25,064 bases of DNA from Bacilli bacterium (GTDB lineage: Bacteria; Bacillota_I; Bacilli_A; RF39; UBA660): contig JAAWCI010000013.1 of assembly GCA_022793145.1 (NCBI GenBank), positions 1 to 25,064 of the forward strand, written 5' to 3'. A program made the position numbers and the translations under genes. Of the stretch, positions 1 to 8,878 are shown piece by piece (positions within the stretch are counted from its first letter, which is position 1; each line of letters opens with the position of its first letter). A model generated the notes under the pieces. It had not been told where the DNA came from. It made no database searches and saw only the letters and a program-made list of their open reading frames with translations.

Positions 1-598
1 AATAAGCAACTGTAATTAAAGTATTAAAAACCAATAAGTATTTAAAATCTATTTTGTAATATACTGTCATAACTAATACATTTGCTACTACAATAGCAAT
101 AAAACTAAATACAATAAAATATCCTGAACTAACTTTGCTAGTTTTATTTACCGTGACTTGATAAATCTCAGGTATAACACTCACAAAAAGTTGAATCAAA
201 ATAACAATAATTGCTACAGATGTATTGATTGCAAAACTTCCAAATATATTACTAATAATGTTATCAATATCTGCTCCCAATAAAGCTAAACAAATCATTA
301 AGAATGTTTCGGATATCATTATAATTATCTGTGTAATTACTGGCATCAAAATAGTCTTTTTTATATTTTCTCTCATTAAATAATAATTTAATAATATAGA
401 TATAATCGTTGTACAAGCTATCTTTATAAATTTATCAACTATGGATACACTAAACATCAATAAAATAACAAATAAAACTAGCACAATGAAAAATTTATAA
501 TCTTTATAATTAATTTTCTTTTTTTCTAAGCAATACCAAGAATATATATGAGAATAACTTATTATAATAATTCCTAATATCTCACTAACTACCTCCAT
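1..598 (-). CDS. Membrane sensor (AgrC/ComD-like histidine kinase), N-terminal part only
   Basis: An open frame starts at ATG 598 and runs off the left edge, giving about 199 residues without a stop. The visible part is almost wholly hydrophobic, with about six membrane segments separated by short charged loops, as in the peptide-sensing N-terminus of AgrC/ComD-type sensors. The kinase half (dimerisation helix and GHKL ATPase) would lie outside the window and cannot be checked. Its ATG overlaps the TGA of the LytTR regulator gene (ATGA), which implies translational coupling and supports a two-component pair. No signal-peptide precursor gene or AgrB-like processing gene is visible here. It could instead be another multipass membrane protein; the pairing with a LytTR regulator is the main argument. 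Confidence 0.7.
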   Translation of the reverse strand, partial: MEVVSEILGIIIISYSHIYSWYCLEKKKINYKDYKFFIVLVLFVILLMFSVSIVDKFIKIACTTIISILLNYYLMRENIKKTILMPVITQIIIMISETFLMICLALLGADIDNIISNIFGSFAINTSVAIIVILIQLFVSVIPEIYQVTVNKTSKVSSGYFIVFSFIAIVVANVLVMTVYYKIDFKYLLVFNTLITVAY

Positions 599-1311
599 CA
601 TACTCCCCTAATCAACTCCTCTATTTTAAATCTAGTGGAAATAAGATCACTTTTCATTCCATTATCAAAAGTAACCAAATGTTCTTTCTTATTTACACTC
701 GTTATTCTTTCCTTATTCATTATACAAGCCCTATGAGTTTGAACAAAACTATCATCTAATTTTGCACGAAAAAACGATAGTGGTTTATGAACTTTAAATT
801 CATTAAACTCAGTTACAATAATAGTTCCCCTACCCAAACTATCTTTCTCAATATATAAAATGTCATGATATGGAAGAGCATAAAAAGTACTGCAATCTTC
901 AAACCTTAAACATTTCTTCTTTTCTAGTGCAGATATCGCTTTTCCTATATTATATTGTAACCGATTCCTGTAATCATCGAACTTGTTAATAAATGCTAAG
1001 AAAGTAATATCTTTTGATAGCAATCTTGGTCCTAATTCCTCATGCCCAGTAATAAAAATAATTGCACTATCTTCATCTTTATGACGAATGATTCTAGCAA
1101 CATCAATTCCAGTTCTGGTAGGAGCTTCAATATCTAAAATATAAATTTTAAATGAAAGCTTTTGATTTACAATTTTCATAAATTCATCATCATAGTCACT
1201 ATATAAATGTGTTTTATAGTCTATCTCTTTTGCCATCATAAAAGTTGCAACAACATCTAGAATATTATCCCTCATTTCTAAATTGTCATCACAAATAATA
1301 AAATTAATCAT
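598..1311 (-). CDS. LytTR-family response regulator (AgrA/ComE-like)
   Basis: This 237-aa cytoplasmic response regulator has a receiver domain at about residues 1-120: acidic pair D8-D9, phospho-acceptor D60 in YILDIEAP, T88 in IFITGHEE and K110. A C-terminal LytTR DNA-binding domain spans about 135-235, with the typical segments ILYIEKDSLGRGTIIV and FVQTHRACIMNKERI. Length and order match AgrA/ComE/VirR regulators, which are phosphorylated by a membrane kinase and bind promoter direct repeats. The start is supported by GGAGG at 1321-1325, nine bases upstream of the ATG. It is the first gene of an operon with the downstream sensor (ATGA overlap). The target genes cannot be seen from the sequence. 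Confidence 0.92.
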   Translation of the reverse strand: MINFIICDDNLEMRDNILDVVATFMMAKEIDYKTHLYSDYDDEFMKIVNQKLSFKIYILDIEAPTRTGIDVARIIRHKDEDSAIIFITGHEELGPRLLSKDITFLAFINKFDDYRNRLQYNIGKAISALEKKKCLRFEDCSTFYALPYHDILYIEKDSLGRGTIIVTEFNEFKVHKPLSFFRAKLDDSFVQTHRACIMNKERITSVNKKEHLVTFDNGMKSDLISTRFKIEELIRGV

Positions 1312-1354
1312 ATTGTCACTCCTCCAAAATGATTATCATCCCAGTTGTCTACTG

Positions 1355-1402
1355 TTTGCTACCTAATAAATATTACCATAATTTGGTACATTGTGCAACC
1401 AA
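1355..1402 (-). promoter_or_regulatory. Candidate promoter of the LytTR regulator/sensor operon
   Basis: On the minus strand, TTGCAC is followed 17 bases later by TAATAT, about 60 bases upstream of the regulator ATG. The -35 deviates from consensus at two positions and the -10 is non-standard, so this is a moderate match. Confidence 0.4.
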
Positions 1403-1418
1403 TTTACATAGAGAAGTC

Positions 1419-4037
1419 CTAAACACCACCAATTTTTCCACGATATCTCAAGTATAACTTTCGAAGCCAATCAATAGGAACTACAGTAAGCGCTAACAAA
1501 ATCATAATCTCTAGTTCCTTAAATGTTAAACCTGCAGTTCTAAATAATGAACCACCAAAATAAATTAACAAAACCTGAACAATAAAAATAAAAAATATAA
1601 CAAACATAAACACTTTATTTTTGGATAAATTAGCAAGTAAATTAAGACGCTCTGTTCTAGCATTAAAACTATTAAAAATTCCCATAAAAATAAATAGTCC
1701 AAAAAATGCAGTCATCAAATATTTATCAGTTTCAGTTATTCGATACAAACTATGTATCCATGAAGACTTTAAGAAAAAAATACAAAGCAATGATGAAAAA
1801 CAACCTGTAAATAGAATTTCCCCCATCATATAAGGATTAATGATTGCTTCTTTTTTCTTTTTCGGATATTCCTTCATATATTCTCTTAATGGCGGTTCAA
1901 ATGCAAAGGCTAACCCTGCTAAAGTATCCATAACCATATTGATCCATAACATTTGAATCACTGTAACAGGCGTCTCCACTCCAATAAATGGTCCAATAAT
2001 AGATAAACTAATAGCACAAAAATTCATAGTCAACTGAAAAATAATAAACTTTCGAATACTTTTAAATATTGTTCTTCCAAATAAAATTGCTTTTGATATT
2101 GATAAAAAATTATCGTCCAAAATAATAATATCACTTGCTTCTTTAGAAACTTCTGTTCCACTTCCCATAGAAAATCCTACATCGGCTCTTTTTAAAGCGG
2201 GTGCATCATTAACTCCGTCTCCTGTCATCCCCACAACCAGTCCTAATTCTTGAGAGATGCGAACTAGCCTACTTTTGTCCTGTGGCAAAGCCCTAGCAAC
2301 AACCCTCAAATTTGGCAACAGTTTTTTTACTTCTTCATCACTTTTTAACCTAAGCTCATCACTTGTCAAAACAATATCACTATCTTTTTTTAGCAATCCT
2401 ACTTCTCTAGCAATCGAAGAAGCCGTATCTTTATTATCTCCTGTAATCATGACAATCTCTATATGTGCATCATGTACAAGTTTTACTCCTTCTATCGCCT
2501 CTTTTCTAATCTCATCTTTAATAAAAATAAGCCCTACAAAAGAAAGATCTCGAAAAGTTTCTGTAGCAGAAGTTGCTAGAGCAATAACCCGAATACCTTT
2601 TTTTGTCATTTGATCTATCTCTGAATAAATCTCCTTTTTTGAATAAAATCCTCTTTTTTCCCCTTGCTCACTATAATACTTTGTACAGAATGGTAATATC
2701 TTTTCTGGCGCTCCCTTTATCAATGTCATTTTTGTTCCATCTTCTATTGTTGTTAACGCATATTTATTATTACTATCAAATGGAACTGTTTTGATTTTTT
2801 TTACTTTTCCACAGGTTTCAGATTTTACAAATTCTAATAATGCTCTATCAGTACTATTTCCTCCAATCACTTTATTATTTTCCACATCATAACTACTCGC
2901 ATTATTATAAATAATAGAAGTTGTAACAATTTTGTGGAAATTTGGATAATTTCTAAGCTCTAATTCTGTGGAAAACTTTTTTAAATTCCCAGATTCGAAT
3001 CCCACTACCTCCAGTTTTCCTTTTGTCAACGTTCCTGTCTTATCTGTAAATAAAATATTTAAACTACCTGCAGTTTCTATTCCTACTAGCTTTCGAACCA
3101 ATACATTATTTTTTAACATTCGTTTCATATTCGATGACAAAACTAAAGTAATCATCATTGGCAATCCCTCTGGAACAGCCACTACAATAATTGTCACACT
3201 TAGTGTCAATGCATATAAAATATGACCAAACATAATAGGAAAATTTGTAATAGTTTCTACTACCTTGCTCATCACAAATCCGTTTTCTATAAAAATGACA
3301 GAAAATAAATAAGAAAGCGAAACCAATACTGCTCCTATATATCCTATTTTACTAATAAATTTTGCCAACTCATGAAGTTTTAATTTTAGTGGACTATCTG
3401 GCTGCTTTTCTTGTAACTCACTTGCTAATTTTCCATAAAAAGTATCATTTCCAACATTTGTTACAATCATCTTTCCTGTTTTAGAATAAACAACAGTCCC
3501 TCGATACACACGATTCTTTTCATTTCCCTCTTCTAATAATGAATTTACTGCATTCTTATAAGCTTCTCTTGTTTCACCATTTAATGCAGATTCATCTACT
3601 GTTATCTCTCCTTCTATTAATTTTCCATCTGCTGGAATTTTATCTCCAGACTCTAATAAAACAATATCATTTACCACAATTTGATCTATTGGTAGTTCCA
3701 CTATAGTTCCACTTCTAAGAACACGACATTTAATTTTTGAAGACTCTTCTTGCAACTTTGCAAATGCTTGTTCACTTCCATATTCAGAAATTGTAGAAAT
3801 GAAAGATGCTAAAAAAATAGCGATTACAATACCCACAGTTTCATACCAATCAAAATTTTGAATTAAAAAAATTGTTTTAATCGCTAATGCAATTAATAGA
3901 ATTTTAATAATTGGATCACCTAAAGTTTCTAGCAATAATTTCCAAAAACTATCTTGTTTTTTTGAAGTAATTTGATTACTACCATATTTACTACGATTTT
4001 CTGCTACCTGTTTTTCCGTAAGTCCTATTTTTTCCAT
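1419..4037 (-). CDS. Calcium-translocating P-type ATPase, PMCA-type
   Basis: This 872-aa P2-type ATPase most likely exports Ca2+ from the cytoplasm. In order it shows an N-terminal cation-ATPase segment (about 5-60), membrane helices M1-M2, an actuator domain with NGET at 153-156 (the TGES equivalent), M3-M4 with PEGLP at 289-293, phosphorylation motif DKTGTLT with D332, KGAPE in the nucleotide domain, MITGDN and MTGDGVNDAPAL hinge motifs, then six C-terminal helices including MLWINMVMDTLAGLAFAFEPP-type M6. PEGLP in M4 and N/D in M6 are typical of Ca2+ pumps, and the full length argues for an intact enzyme. The ATG is preceded by AGGAGG. It is a single gene with only 74 bases to the upstream neighbour. 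Ca2+ rather than Mn2+ is inferred from family motifs. Confidence 0.93.
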   Translation of the reverse strand: MEKIGLTEKQVAENRSKYGSNQITSKKQDSFWKLLLETLGDPIIKILLIALAIKTIFLIQNFDWYETVGIVIAIFLASFISTISEYGSEQAFAKLQEESSKIKCRVLRSGTIVELPIDQIVVNDIVLLESGDKIPADGKLIEGEITVDESALNGETREAYKNAVNSLLEEGNEKNRVYRGTVVYSKTGKMIVTNVGNDTFYGKLASELQEKQPDSPLKLKLHELAKFISKIGYIGAVLVSLSYLFSVIFIENGFVMSKVVETITNFPIMFGHILYALTLSVTIIVVAVPEGLPMMITLVLSSNMKRMLKNNVLVRKLVGIETAGSLNILFTDKTGTLTKGKLEVVGFESGNLKKFSTELELRNYPNFHKIVTTSIIYNNASSYDVENNKVIGGNSTDRALLEFVKSETCGKVKKIKTVPFDSNNKYALTTIEDGTKMTLIKGAPEKILPFCTKYYSEQGEKRGFYSKKEIYSEIDQMTKKGIRVIALATSATETFRDLSFVGLIFIKDEIRKEAIEGVKLVHDAHIEIVMITGDNKDTASSIAREVGLLKKDSDIVLTSDELRLKSDEEVKKLLPNLRVVARALPQDKSRLVRISQELGLVVGMTGDGVNDAPALKRADVGFSMGSGTEVSKEASDIIILDDNFLSISKAILFGRTIFKSIRKFIIFQLTMNFCAISLSIIGPFIGVETPVTVIQMLWINMVMDTLAGLAFAFEPPLREYMKEYPKKKKEAIINPYMMGEILFTGCFSSLLCIFFLKSSWIHSLYRITETDKYLMTAFFGLFIFMGIFNSFNARTERLNLLANLSKNKVFMFVIFFIFIVQVLLIYFGGSLFRTAGLTFKELEIMILLALTVVPIDWLRKLYLRYRGKIGGV

Positions 4038-4098
4038 AAGTTCCCTCCTAATCCACTATATTAAGAAGTACTTACAAATAGGAAATAAAAAAAACGAC

Positions 4099-4123
4099 AA
4101 AAAAAAAGAAATTATATTCTTTT
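4099..4123 (-). terminator. Weak intrinsic terminator of the 144-aa gene
   Basis: Perfect 7-bp arms (AAAAGAA and TTCTTTT, loop of six) overlap the 3' end of the gene. On the minus strand they are followed by a run of T. The stem has a single G-C pair, so efficiency is doubtful. Confidence 0.4.
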
Positions 4124-4546
4124 CTCCTTTGGTAAACATTCTAATAAACGATTCATTTCCTTTTCTGCCCCTTGTACCTGATGTTGATAAACTGCTTTTA
4201 TATATTCCTTACCAAATCGTTTTGTCAAAAATTCTCTCATACTCGCTGTGTAGTCTGCAGCTGTTTCTCGTCCATTTATCCCTACGTTATCAATTGCCAT
4301 ATCAAAATCTTTTATAACATAACCATTTAATACTCGAACTCCATCGTAAGAACAAACCCAGAAATACCTCTCTCCAGCCAAGTCTCTTCGATCTGGCTCA
4401 TCATGTACCACAACACTACTTACTGTTGTATCCGAAGAAAATGATCCTCGCTCTACATTTTTTTCATTTTGTTTTGTAATACAGAAATTTATTAAGTCTA
4501 TAAATTCTGTTTTTCCTAATCTTGTAATATAACTCAATTCCATCAT
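4112..4546 (-). CDS. Hypothetical protein, 144 aa
   Basis: I do not recognise this soluble, mixed alpha/beta-looking protein. It has no signal peptide and no membrane segment. A central stretch (about residues 40-85) is rich in D, R and V with HDEPDRRD and aromatic FWVCSYDGVRV, and the C-terminal third is charged and helical (REFLTKRFGKEYIKAVYQH). Two ATG codons are adjacent; AAAGGATTG lies a short distance upstream of the first. It sits 45 bases downstream of the DUF6119-like gene and 74 upstream of the Ca2+-ATPase, all minus strand, so co-transcription with either is possible but unproven. Confidence 0.75.
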   Translation of the reverse strand: MMELSYITRLGKTEFIDLINFCITKQNEKNVERGSFSSDTTVSSVVVHDEPDRRDLAGERYFWVCSYDGVRVLNGYVIKDFDMAIDNVGINGRETAADYTASMREFLTKRFGKEYIKAVYQHQVQGAEKEMNRLLECLPKEKRI

Positions 4547-4591
4547 ATCAATCCTTTCTAATTATTATATATAAAAACAAAAAATGTTTTA

Positions 4592-6322
4592 CTATGTAAG
4601 ATTCATAGATAAAAATTCATATCCATTTCCTATCATTTCTTTATTTAATAATACTGTAATATATTTACCATACGGACTTTTTGACTCTTTTCTATAAGAA
4701 TTTACATATCCTGCTACATAACAAATTTTTTTGTTAAAAAATAAATCTACAAATTTATCTTTGGTTATTTTTTCACTTTGCTCTGGATACTTATGCATAA
4801 TATCCTCATAATATTGTTGAAAAGTTGCTTTTACATTAGCACTTTGTAATAGAGTTTGAAGAGTATGAGCAGAGGTTCTGATTTGACCAGATAAATCTCT
4901 TACTCCAACATTATTAAAAGTATCCTTATTATGTAAAAGATACAAATTGTGGTCATCCCAGAAAATAGCATCTGCTATTTCAATATTGCCAATTCGTATT
5001 AAATGACTAACAATAATCTTATTATTTTCCCTTAAAAAATCATTATACTCCGTTTCTGTTTTTTGAACACAATATAAGCCATAATCCTCTTTTAATTGTT
5101 CTACCCTTACTTTTTTTGCTATATAATATTCTATAAATTCTTGAGTTAGAACTTCCATTACACTCTTGGAAAATTTATACCATCTTTCTTCAAACAAATA
5201 ACATGGATCTCCTCTATCATTCGAGATTTCACCCTGAAGACATTTTATTAACGGAAGAGAAGAAATCACATAAATTCCATTTTTATCAATTACAGATAAA
5301 TTCCATTTAAAAAATATTTCTTGTATTAGAACTCTTGTGATTGCCATTTGCCTTTTCTCTAATTCCTCATAAATATCCTTTATTGTTAATGGTTCTTCCT
5401 GCTCTATGAAAATCTTTTTTTGTTTATCTGTTAAAATATATTTTCTCCCTTCCTCCATATATTTCATATAATCTTTTCCCACAATTGTAAATGCTGAAAT
5501 ACTTTTATTTACAAGACAATTGATAAAATTTCTTTGAAGTTCTTCTTTCGTTATTTTATCATTTTTAACTGCTTCAAAATAACTTAAAGCAAAACGACTC
5601 GGCTTTTGTTGAATATGATCCAATTGAAATAGAATTTCTTGAAGTTCATTTAATGTAATAGATCGCCTAATAACTAAAGAATCTGTGCTCATTAAAGAAG
5701 TATTCTTTCTACCATTTGGCGTAGGTAAAAGACCTAAATTATACAATTCAACAGTGTCAATTTCTGCAATAAGTTGTTTATAAATATTATTCATATCTCT
5801 CTCTACTGCAAAATTTGTTCTCATTTTATTCATATAACTACTAGCTAAGCGATTTCCAGTCATTCCTACATGCGAAACTTCTTTTAAAACTGATTTGTCT
5901 TCATCAAGAAGTTTTGGCAATAAATTTAGTCCAAAACTAACTTCAGTATAATCTTTTATATATTGACTTCCAAATCCAGCTGTCATTATATAAATATTTT
6001 GATTTGACAAAAAAGTTAAAATATAAGAAGCATTTGTATTTTGAAATTCATCAGAAAATAAATCAATATTACTAACTAAAATTGGCGCAATTAAATGATT
6101 CCAAACTGGCTTATTTTTTGTTTTAAAAAAATATCCCTCATATCTTCCTTTCTCCAGCTTATAAAAATACTCTGTTTTTCTTTTTATTTTTTTTAAAATC
6201 AATTCTAAAAGAGTTCTACGAACAATTTCTAAATAATTAGCAACACTTTTGTCAATAGTCTCCATTTCTTCTACTTTTTCTAAGTCCACTTTATAAATAC
6301 TAAATTGACCAGTTTCTTTCAT
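4592..6322 (-). CDS. DUF6119 / TIGR04141-like sporadically distributed protein
   Basis: This 576-aa protein resembles the sparsely distributed TIGR04141/DUF6119 family, whose members are about 550 residues long and of unknown function. Features that fit are an IYIMTAGFGSQYI segment at about 110-122, FGLNLLPKLL at about 130-139, a following basic segment, STDSLVIRR at about 213-221 and a C-terminal region with conserved aromatic positions (ADAIFWDDHNLYLLHNKD, then a helical stretch with HTLQTLLQSANV). No membrane segments or signal peptide are seen. The ATG follows AGAAGGTG. Its own extended -10 promoter lies just upstream. The neighbour is a transposase-like HTH protein; the sporadic distribution and this context would suit an accessory or defence role, but that is inference. 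Confidence 0.7.
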   Translation of the reverse strand: MKETGQFSIYKVDLEKVEEMETIDKSVANYLEIVRRTLLELILKKIKRKTEYFYKLEKGRYEGYFFKTKNKPVWNHLIAPILVSNIDLFSDEFQNTNASYILTFLSNQNIYIMTAGFGSQYIKDYTEVSFGLNLLPKLLDEDKSVLKEVSHVGMTGNRLASSYMNKMRTNFAVERDMNNIYKQLIAEIDTVELYNLGLLPTPNGRKNTSLMSTDSLVIRRSITLNELQEILFQLDHIQQKPSRFALSYFEAVKNDKITKEELQRNFINCLVNKSISAFTIVGKDYMKYMEEGRKYILTDKQKKIFIEQEEPLTIKDIYEELEKRQMAITRVLIQEIFFKWNLSVIDKNGIYVISSLPLIKCLQGEISNDRGDPCYLFEERWYKFSKSVMEVLTQEFIEYYIAKKVRVEQLKEDYGLYCVQKTETEYNDFLRENNKIIVSHLIRIGNIEIADAIFWDDHNLYLLHNKDTFNNVGVRDLSGQIRTSAHTLQTLLQSANVKATFQQYYEDIMHKYPEQSEKITKDKFVDLFFNKKICYVAGYVNSYRKESKSPYGKYITVLLNKEMIGNGYEFLSMNLT

Positions 6323-6368
6323 AATACACCTTCTTTTATGATACTAAACAGTTTCCTCATAATTTTCT

Positions 6369-6396
6369 ATTATAGCAAATCAGATACAAAATTCAA
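6369..6396 (-). promoter_or_regulatory. Promoter of the DUF6119-like gene
   Basis: Minus strand TTGAAT, 16-base spacer, then TATAAT preceded by TGC (extended -10). It lies about 47 bases upstream of the ATG. Confidence 0.65.
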
Positions 6397-6403
6397 GCCC
6401 TTA

Positions 6404-6436
6404 AAGAAAAAAAGCAGAAACTCTATTTTCCCTGCT
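6404..6436 (-). terminator. Intrinsic terminator of the HTH gene
   Basis: Minus strand stem AGCAG/CTGCT (6432-6436 with 6413-6417) is followed directly by seven T. It overlaps the stop codon region of the HTH gene and separates it from the promoter of the DUF6119-like gene. The stem is short, extended by A-T pairs with one bulge. Confidence 0.55.
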
Positions 6437-6770
6437 CTTTATCTAGTAATCCATTTTTCTTTAAAATATAATAAATACATGAATAGCTACGTCTTCCATA
6501 AAATTTACAAAAACGCCTAACACTAGCATTACTCCTTCTATACAATCCAACAATCTTCTCTTCTTCTTCTTTCGAAATTGCTTTATAAGAAGGCTTATTT
6601 TTATTTCCATGCTCTAACTGAATAGTATCATTAACAATTTCACGTTTTAATCTCAAAATATACTTTGGATGATAACCTGTAATCTGTGCAATTTCTTCAT
6701 AAGTTAACATAGACTTTCCATTTAATTTATCTTTAATTAAATCAACTGTGTCCTTTTTATTATATTTCAT
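6423..6770 (-). CDS. Orphan HTH protein resembling the N-terminus of ISNCY/IS1202-type transposases
   Basis: This basic protein is 115 aa from ATG 6770. A helix-turn-helix spans about residues 15-45 (LTYEEIAQITGYHPKYILRLKREI), followed by EHGNKNKPSYKAISKEEEEKI, which resembles the HGNRG-type linker after the HTH of ISNCY/IS1202-like transposases, then a second helical basic region. No DDE catalytic domain follows: the frame stops and a terminator comes next. I chose ATG 6770 because AGGTGG lies at the right distance; a GTG three codons further up sits inside that ribosome site. It has its own extended -10 promoter. It may be a transposase remnant or a domesticated DNA-binding protein. Confidence 0.75.
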   Translation of the reverse strand: MKYNKKDTVDLIKDKLNGKSMLTYEEIAQITGYHPKYILRLKREIVNDTIQLEHGNKNKPSYKAISKEEEEKIVGLYRRSNASVRRFCKFYGRRSYSCIYYILKKNGLLDKEQGK

Positions 6771-6787
6771 AAAAACCACCTAAATGA

Positions 6788-6817
6788 ATTATATCACAGA
6801 AGGTAACAAAATTTCAA
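6788..6817 (-). promoter_or_regulatory. Promoter of the HTH gene
   Basis: Minus strand TTGAAA, 18-base spacer, TATAAT with TGA in front (extended -10), about 17 bases before the ATG. Confidence 0.65.
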
Positions 6818-6823
6818 GATATA

Positions 6824-7300
6824 TTATTTCTTCACACATATAATAATTAATCTCTTTTGGTTATTTTCTGTACATGTAATGAGTGTCAACTGCTCCTGTG
6901 GTGAATCATACATATATTGTATTTCTGTCGGCTTTACACTTCTTCTGTCTACGACAACATATTTCAATACTTTATTACCTTTCTTTAAATAAATATCCAT
7001 GCCTATTTGTATTTTCTGTAATTGATGAAAAACAATTGGAATATCATGTCCTGCTATTATAATATTATTTTTATTCCCTGGAATATATGTTGCAAAGAGA
7101 TTGTCAATATGATTTACAGCCCCCTCTTTAATAAAACGTTCAAAATTCCATTCTGGAATTTCTAATCTCATTGTCTCTTCTTTCTCTAAAACAGTTTTTT
7201 CATTATAATAAGTACTTATCATAATGCTTTCTTTATAAATGCTTGTTGTTAAAAGATACAAACTAAAACATAATAAACATCCTCCAAACAATTTTTTCAT
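6824..7300 (-). CDS. Sortase, dedicated to the adjacent surface protein
   Basis: This 158-aa membrane-anchored transpeptidase is expected to cleave the sorting signal of the neighbouring surface protein and link it to peptidoglycan or to another protein. An N-terminal membrane helix (about 5-20) is followed by an extracellular sortase beta-barrel. The catalytic triad is visible as H85 in IIAGHDIP, C143 in TLITC and R150 in QKRLIII. The TLITC motif and small size are like class D/C enzymes, but the class cannot be fixed by eye. The ATG overlaps the TGA of the surface protein gene (ATGA), so the two are translationally coupled. It is short for a sortase but has all the catalytic residues. Confidence 0.9.
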   Translation of the reverse strand: MKKLFGGCLLCFSLYLLTTSIYKESIMISTYYNEKTVLEKEETMRLEIPEWNFERFIKEGAVNHIDNLFATYIPGNKNNIIIAGHDIPIVFHQLQKIQIGMDIYLKKGNKVLKYVVVDRRSVKPTEIQYMYDSPQEQLTLITCTENNQKRLIIICVKK

Positions 7301-8742
7301 CGCAATAATTGATTTGAAATGATTAACACAAATAGTCCAAACAAGATTTGAAATGAACCTTTTCTTTCACTTGTATTAGGTAATAATGGCACATTCACTC
7401 TTTCTAATATCGTATTTTGATTTTCTTTTATTTTTACTTTTTCTTTTGTCGTATCTAATATATAACCATCTTTTGCCTTTAATTCTTGAATCTGATATTC
7501 CCCAACTGGTAATTGCTCCCATACGATTTTGCCATCTTGCCCTGTTATCCTTTCATCTAACTTTTCTCCACTTTTACTATAAAGTCCAAAAACAACATCT
7601 GTCAAAGGGAATCCAGCCTCATCTATTTTTAAAATTTCCAAAGTTCCTGTGGATAACTCATTTTTGATTTCCAATATTGAATCTTTTTCCACAAATTCAT
7701 TTATTTCAAATATCACAGGTTCACTACATTTATATCCATCATTTGGTTTTGTTTCTACCAATCGATATTTTCCATTTGGCAATTTCTTTGTTTCGGCGTA
7801 TCCATTTTCTGTAATAAGCGTTTCAATCAATTCTCCTTTCGAATAAATAACATTATCAAAATGTCCCATAATATCTTCTTCTGCATAAAGTTCAAACTCT
7901 ACTCCAGTCTGCTTTTCCAATTCCCCTGTATTCCAAATTCCATTCCAAACCTCTCCAACTTTATGGATTTTCATTGATACTCCTTTCACTACTATAGATA
8001 GCTCAAATGTAGCAATATCACTTAATCTCAATGTTGCCATTTTCTGAGAATGTTCCTGATAATATAAAAGAGTCCCCTCTTTATCATAAAGTTTCATTCT
8101 ACCTTCTACTTTCATTGGTCCCTTAAATCCTTGACCAACTAGTCTTTGATCAATAACACGAAAATGCGGATTCAATACTTCATATTTTTCAATCACCATA
8201 TTATGGTCATATAATTCTAAAAATTCATCTTCATAAACATAAATAGTATCTAAATGAAAAGAAGGACACTTTTTATTTTCTTCCATCAACCGAAGAATTT
8301 CTTTTTTTTCCTTTTCAACATCAATTTGCGTGCCATTATTTAGGTTAGTCATCCACTTAATCTCATAAGAAGAGACAGTTTCCCAAATTAATTCTTGAGC
8401 TGCCAAATAATATTCTCTCTGTTGATGTCCTGGATACTCATACCCATAATAGCCAATTTCTTCTATTCTTCTCTGTTTCTCTTCTGATAAATATGAACCA
8501 CTTAATCCCTTTGTTACTTGATAATACCCACTTTTAGCTACCACTCCAGGTTCTAAACAATAAGCAATTTTTCCATTCAATCGAAAGATCGCTTCATGAT
8601 TCTTTACTATAGTTTCATCTCCCAATGTTATTATAAAATAGACTCCTTTTAAGTATTCTTCCTCTAATTCTACACTTTCTGCTTTCGCTAAAACTGGACA
8701 TATGCTCACAAAAAAACAAATAAATATGAACAATTTTTTCAA
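7297..8742 (-). CDS. Cell-wall surface protein: thioester domain, Cna-B repeats, LPNTS sorting signal
   Basis: The 481-aa secreted adhesin-like protein starts at TTG 8742. This start is set by a strong GGAGGTGA (8748-8755) five bases upstream and gives a clean signal peptide (KKLFIFICFFVSICPVLAKA). A longer in-frame reading to 8823 would put that ribosome site inside the gene. Next comes a thioester (TQXA) domain with C62 in YCLEPG and Q116 in AAQELIWETV, the pair that forms a Cys-Gln thioester able to bind host surfaces covalently in streptococcal adhesins. Two Cna-B/SpaA-type domains follow (about 270-360 and 365-450), then LPNTS at about 454-458, a hydrophobic helix and a final Arg. The last residue of the motif is Ser, not Gly. 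The next gene is a coupled sortase, its likely processing enzyme. Confidence 0.9.
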   Translation of the reverse strand: MKKLFIFICFFVSICPVLAKAESVELEEEYLKGVYFIITLGDETIVKNHEAIFRLNGKIAYCLEPGVVAKSGYYQVTKGLSGSYLSEEKQRRIEEIGYYGYEYPGHQQREYYLAAQELIWETVSSYEIKWMTNLNNGTQIDVEKEKKEILRLMEENKKCPSFHLDTIYVYEDEFLELYDHNMVIEKYEVLNPHFRVIDQRLVGQGFKGPMKVEGRMKLYDKEGTLLYYQEHSQKMATLRLSDIATFELSIVVKGVSMKIHKVGEVWNGIWNTGELEKQTGVEFELYAEEDIMGHFDNVIYSKGELIETLITENGYAETKKLPNGKYRLVETKPNDGYKCSEPVIFEINEFVEKDSILEIKNELSTGTLEILKIDEAGFPLTDVVFGLYSKSGEKLDERITGQDGKIVWEQLPVGEYQIQELKAKDGYILDTTKEKVKIKENQNTILERVNVPLLPNTSERKGSFQILFGLFVLIISNQLLR

Positions 8743-8846
8743 AAAAATCACCTCCAGAAAACAATTTAACAGACAAAGAAATAGAAAGCAAATGAAAAAT
8801 TTCCTAAATTTGTTAACTGGCAATCATCAATTTTTAGTTTTCTTAA

Positions 8847-8878
8847 ACAAAAAAGAAAGATTTGTATTAATCTTTCTT
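8847..8878 (-). terminator. Intrinsic terminator of the lipoprotein gene
   Basis: Minus strand arms AAGAAAGATT and AATCTTTCTT (loop of six, includes the TAA stop) are followed by a T-run. It ends the superoxide reductase-lipoprotein unit before the surface-protein gene. Confidence 0.75.

Noticed and set aside
1336..1363. Possible direct repeats for LytTR binding (GTTGTCTAC / GTTTGCTAC) upstream of the regulator
   Set aside because: The copies are only about 10 bases apart and imperfect, unlike the usual spacing of LytTR sites, so I do not claim an operator.
2991..3004. GATTCGAATCC-like T-loop motif suggesting a tRNA
   Set aside because: It lies inside the Ca2+-ATPase coding sequence in its DKTGTLT-proximal region, with no acceptor or anticodon stem around it.
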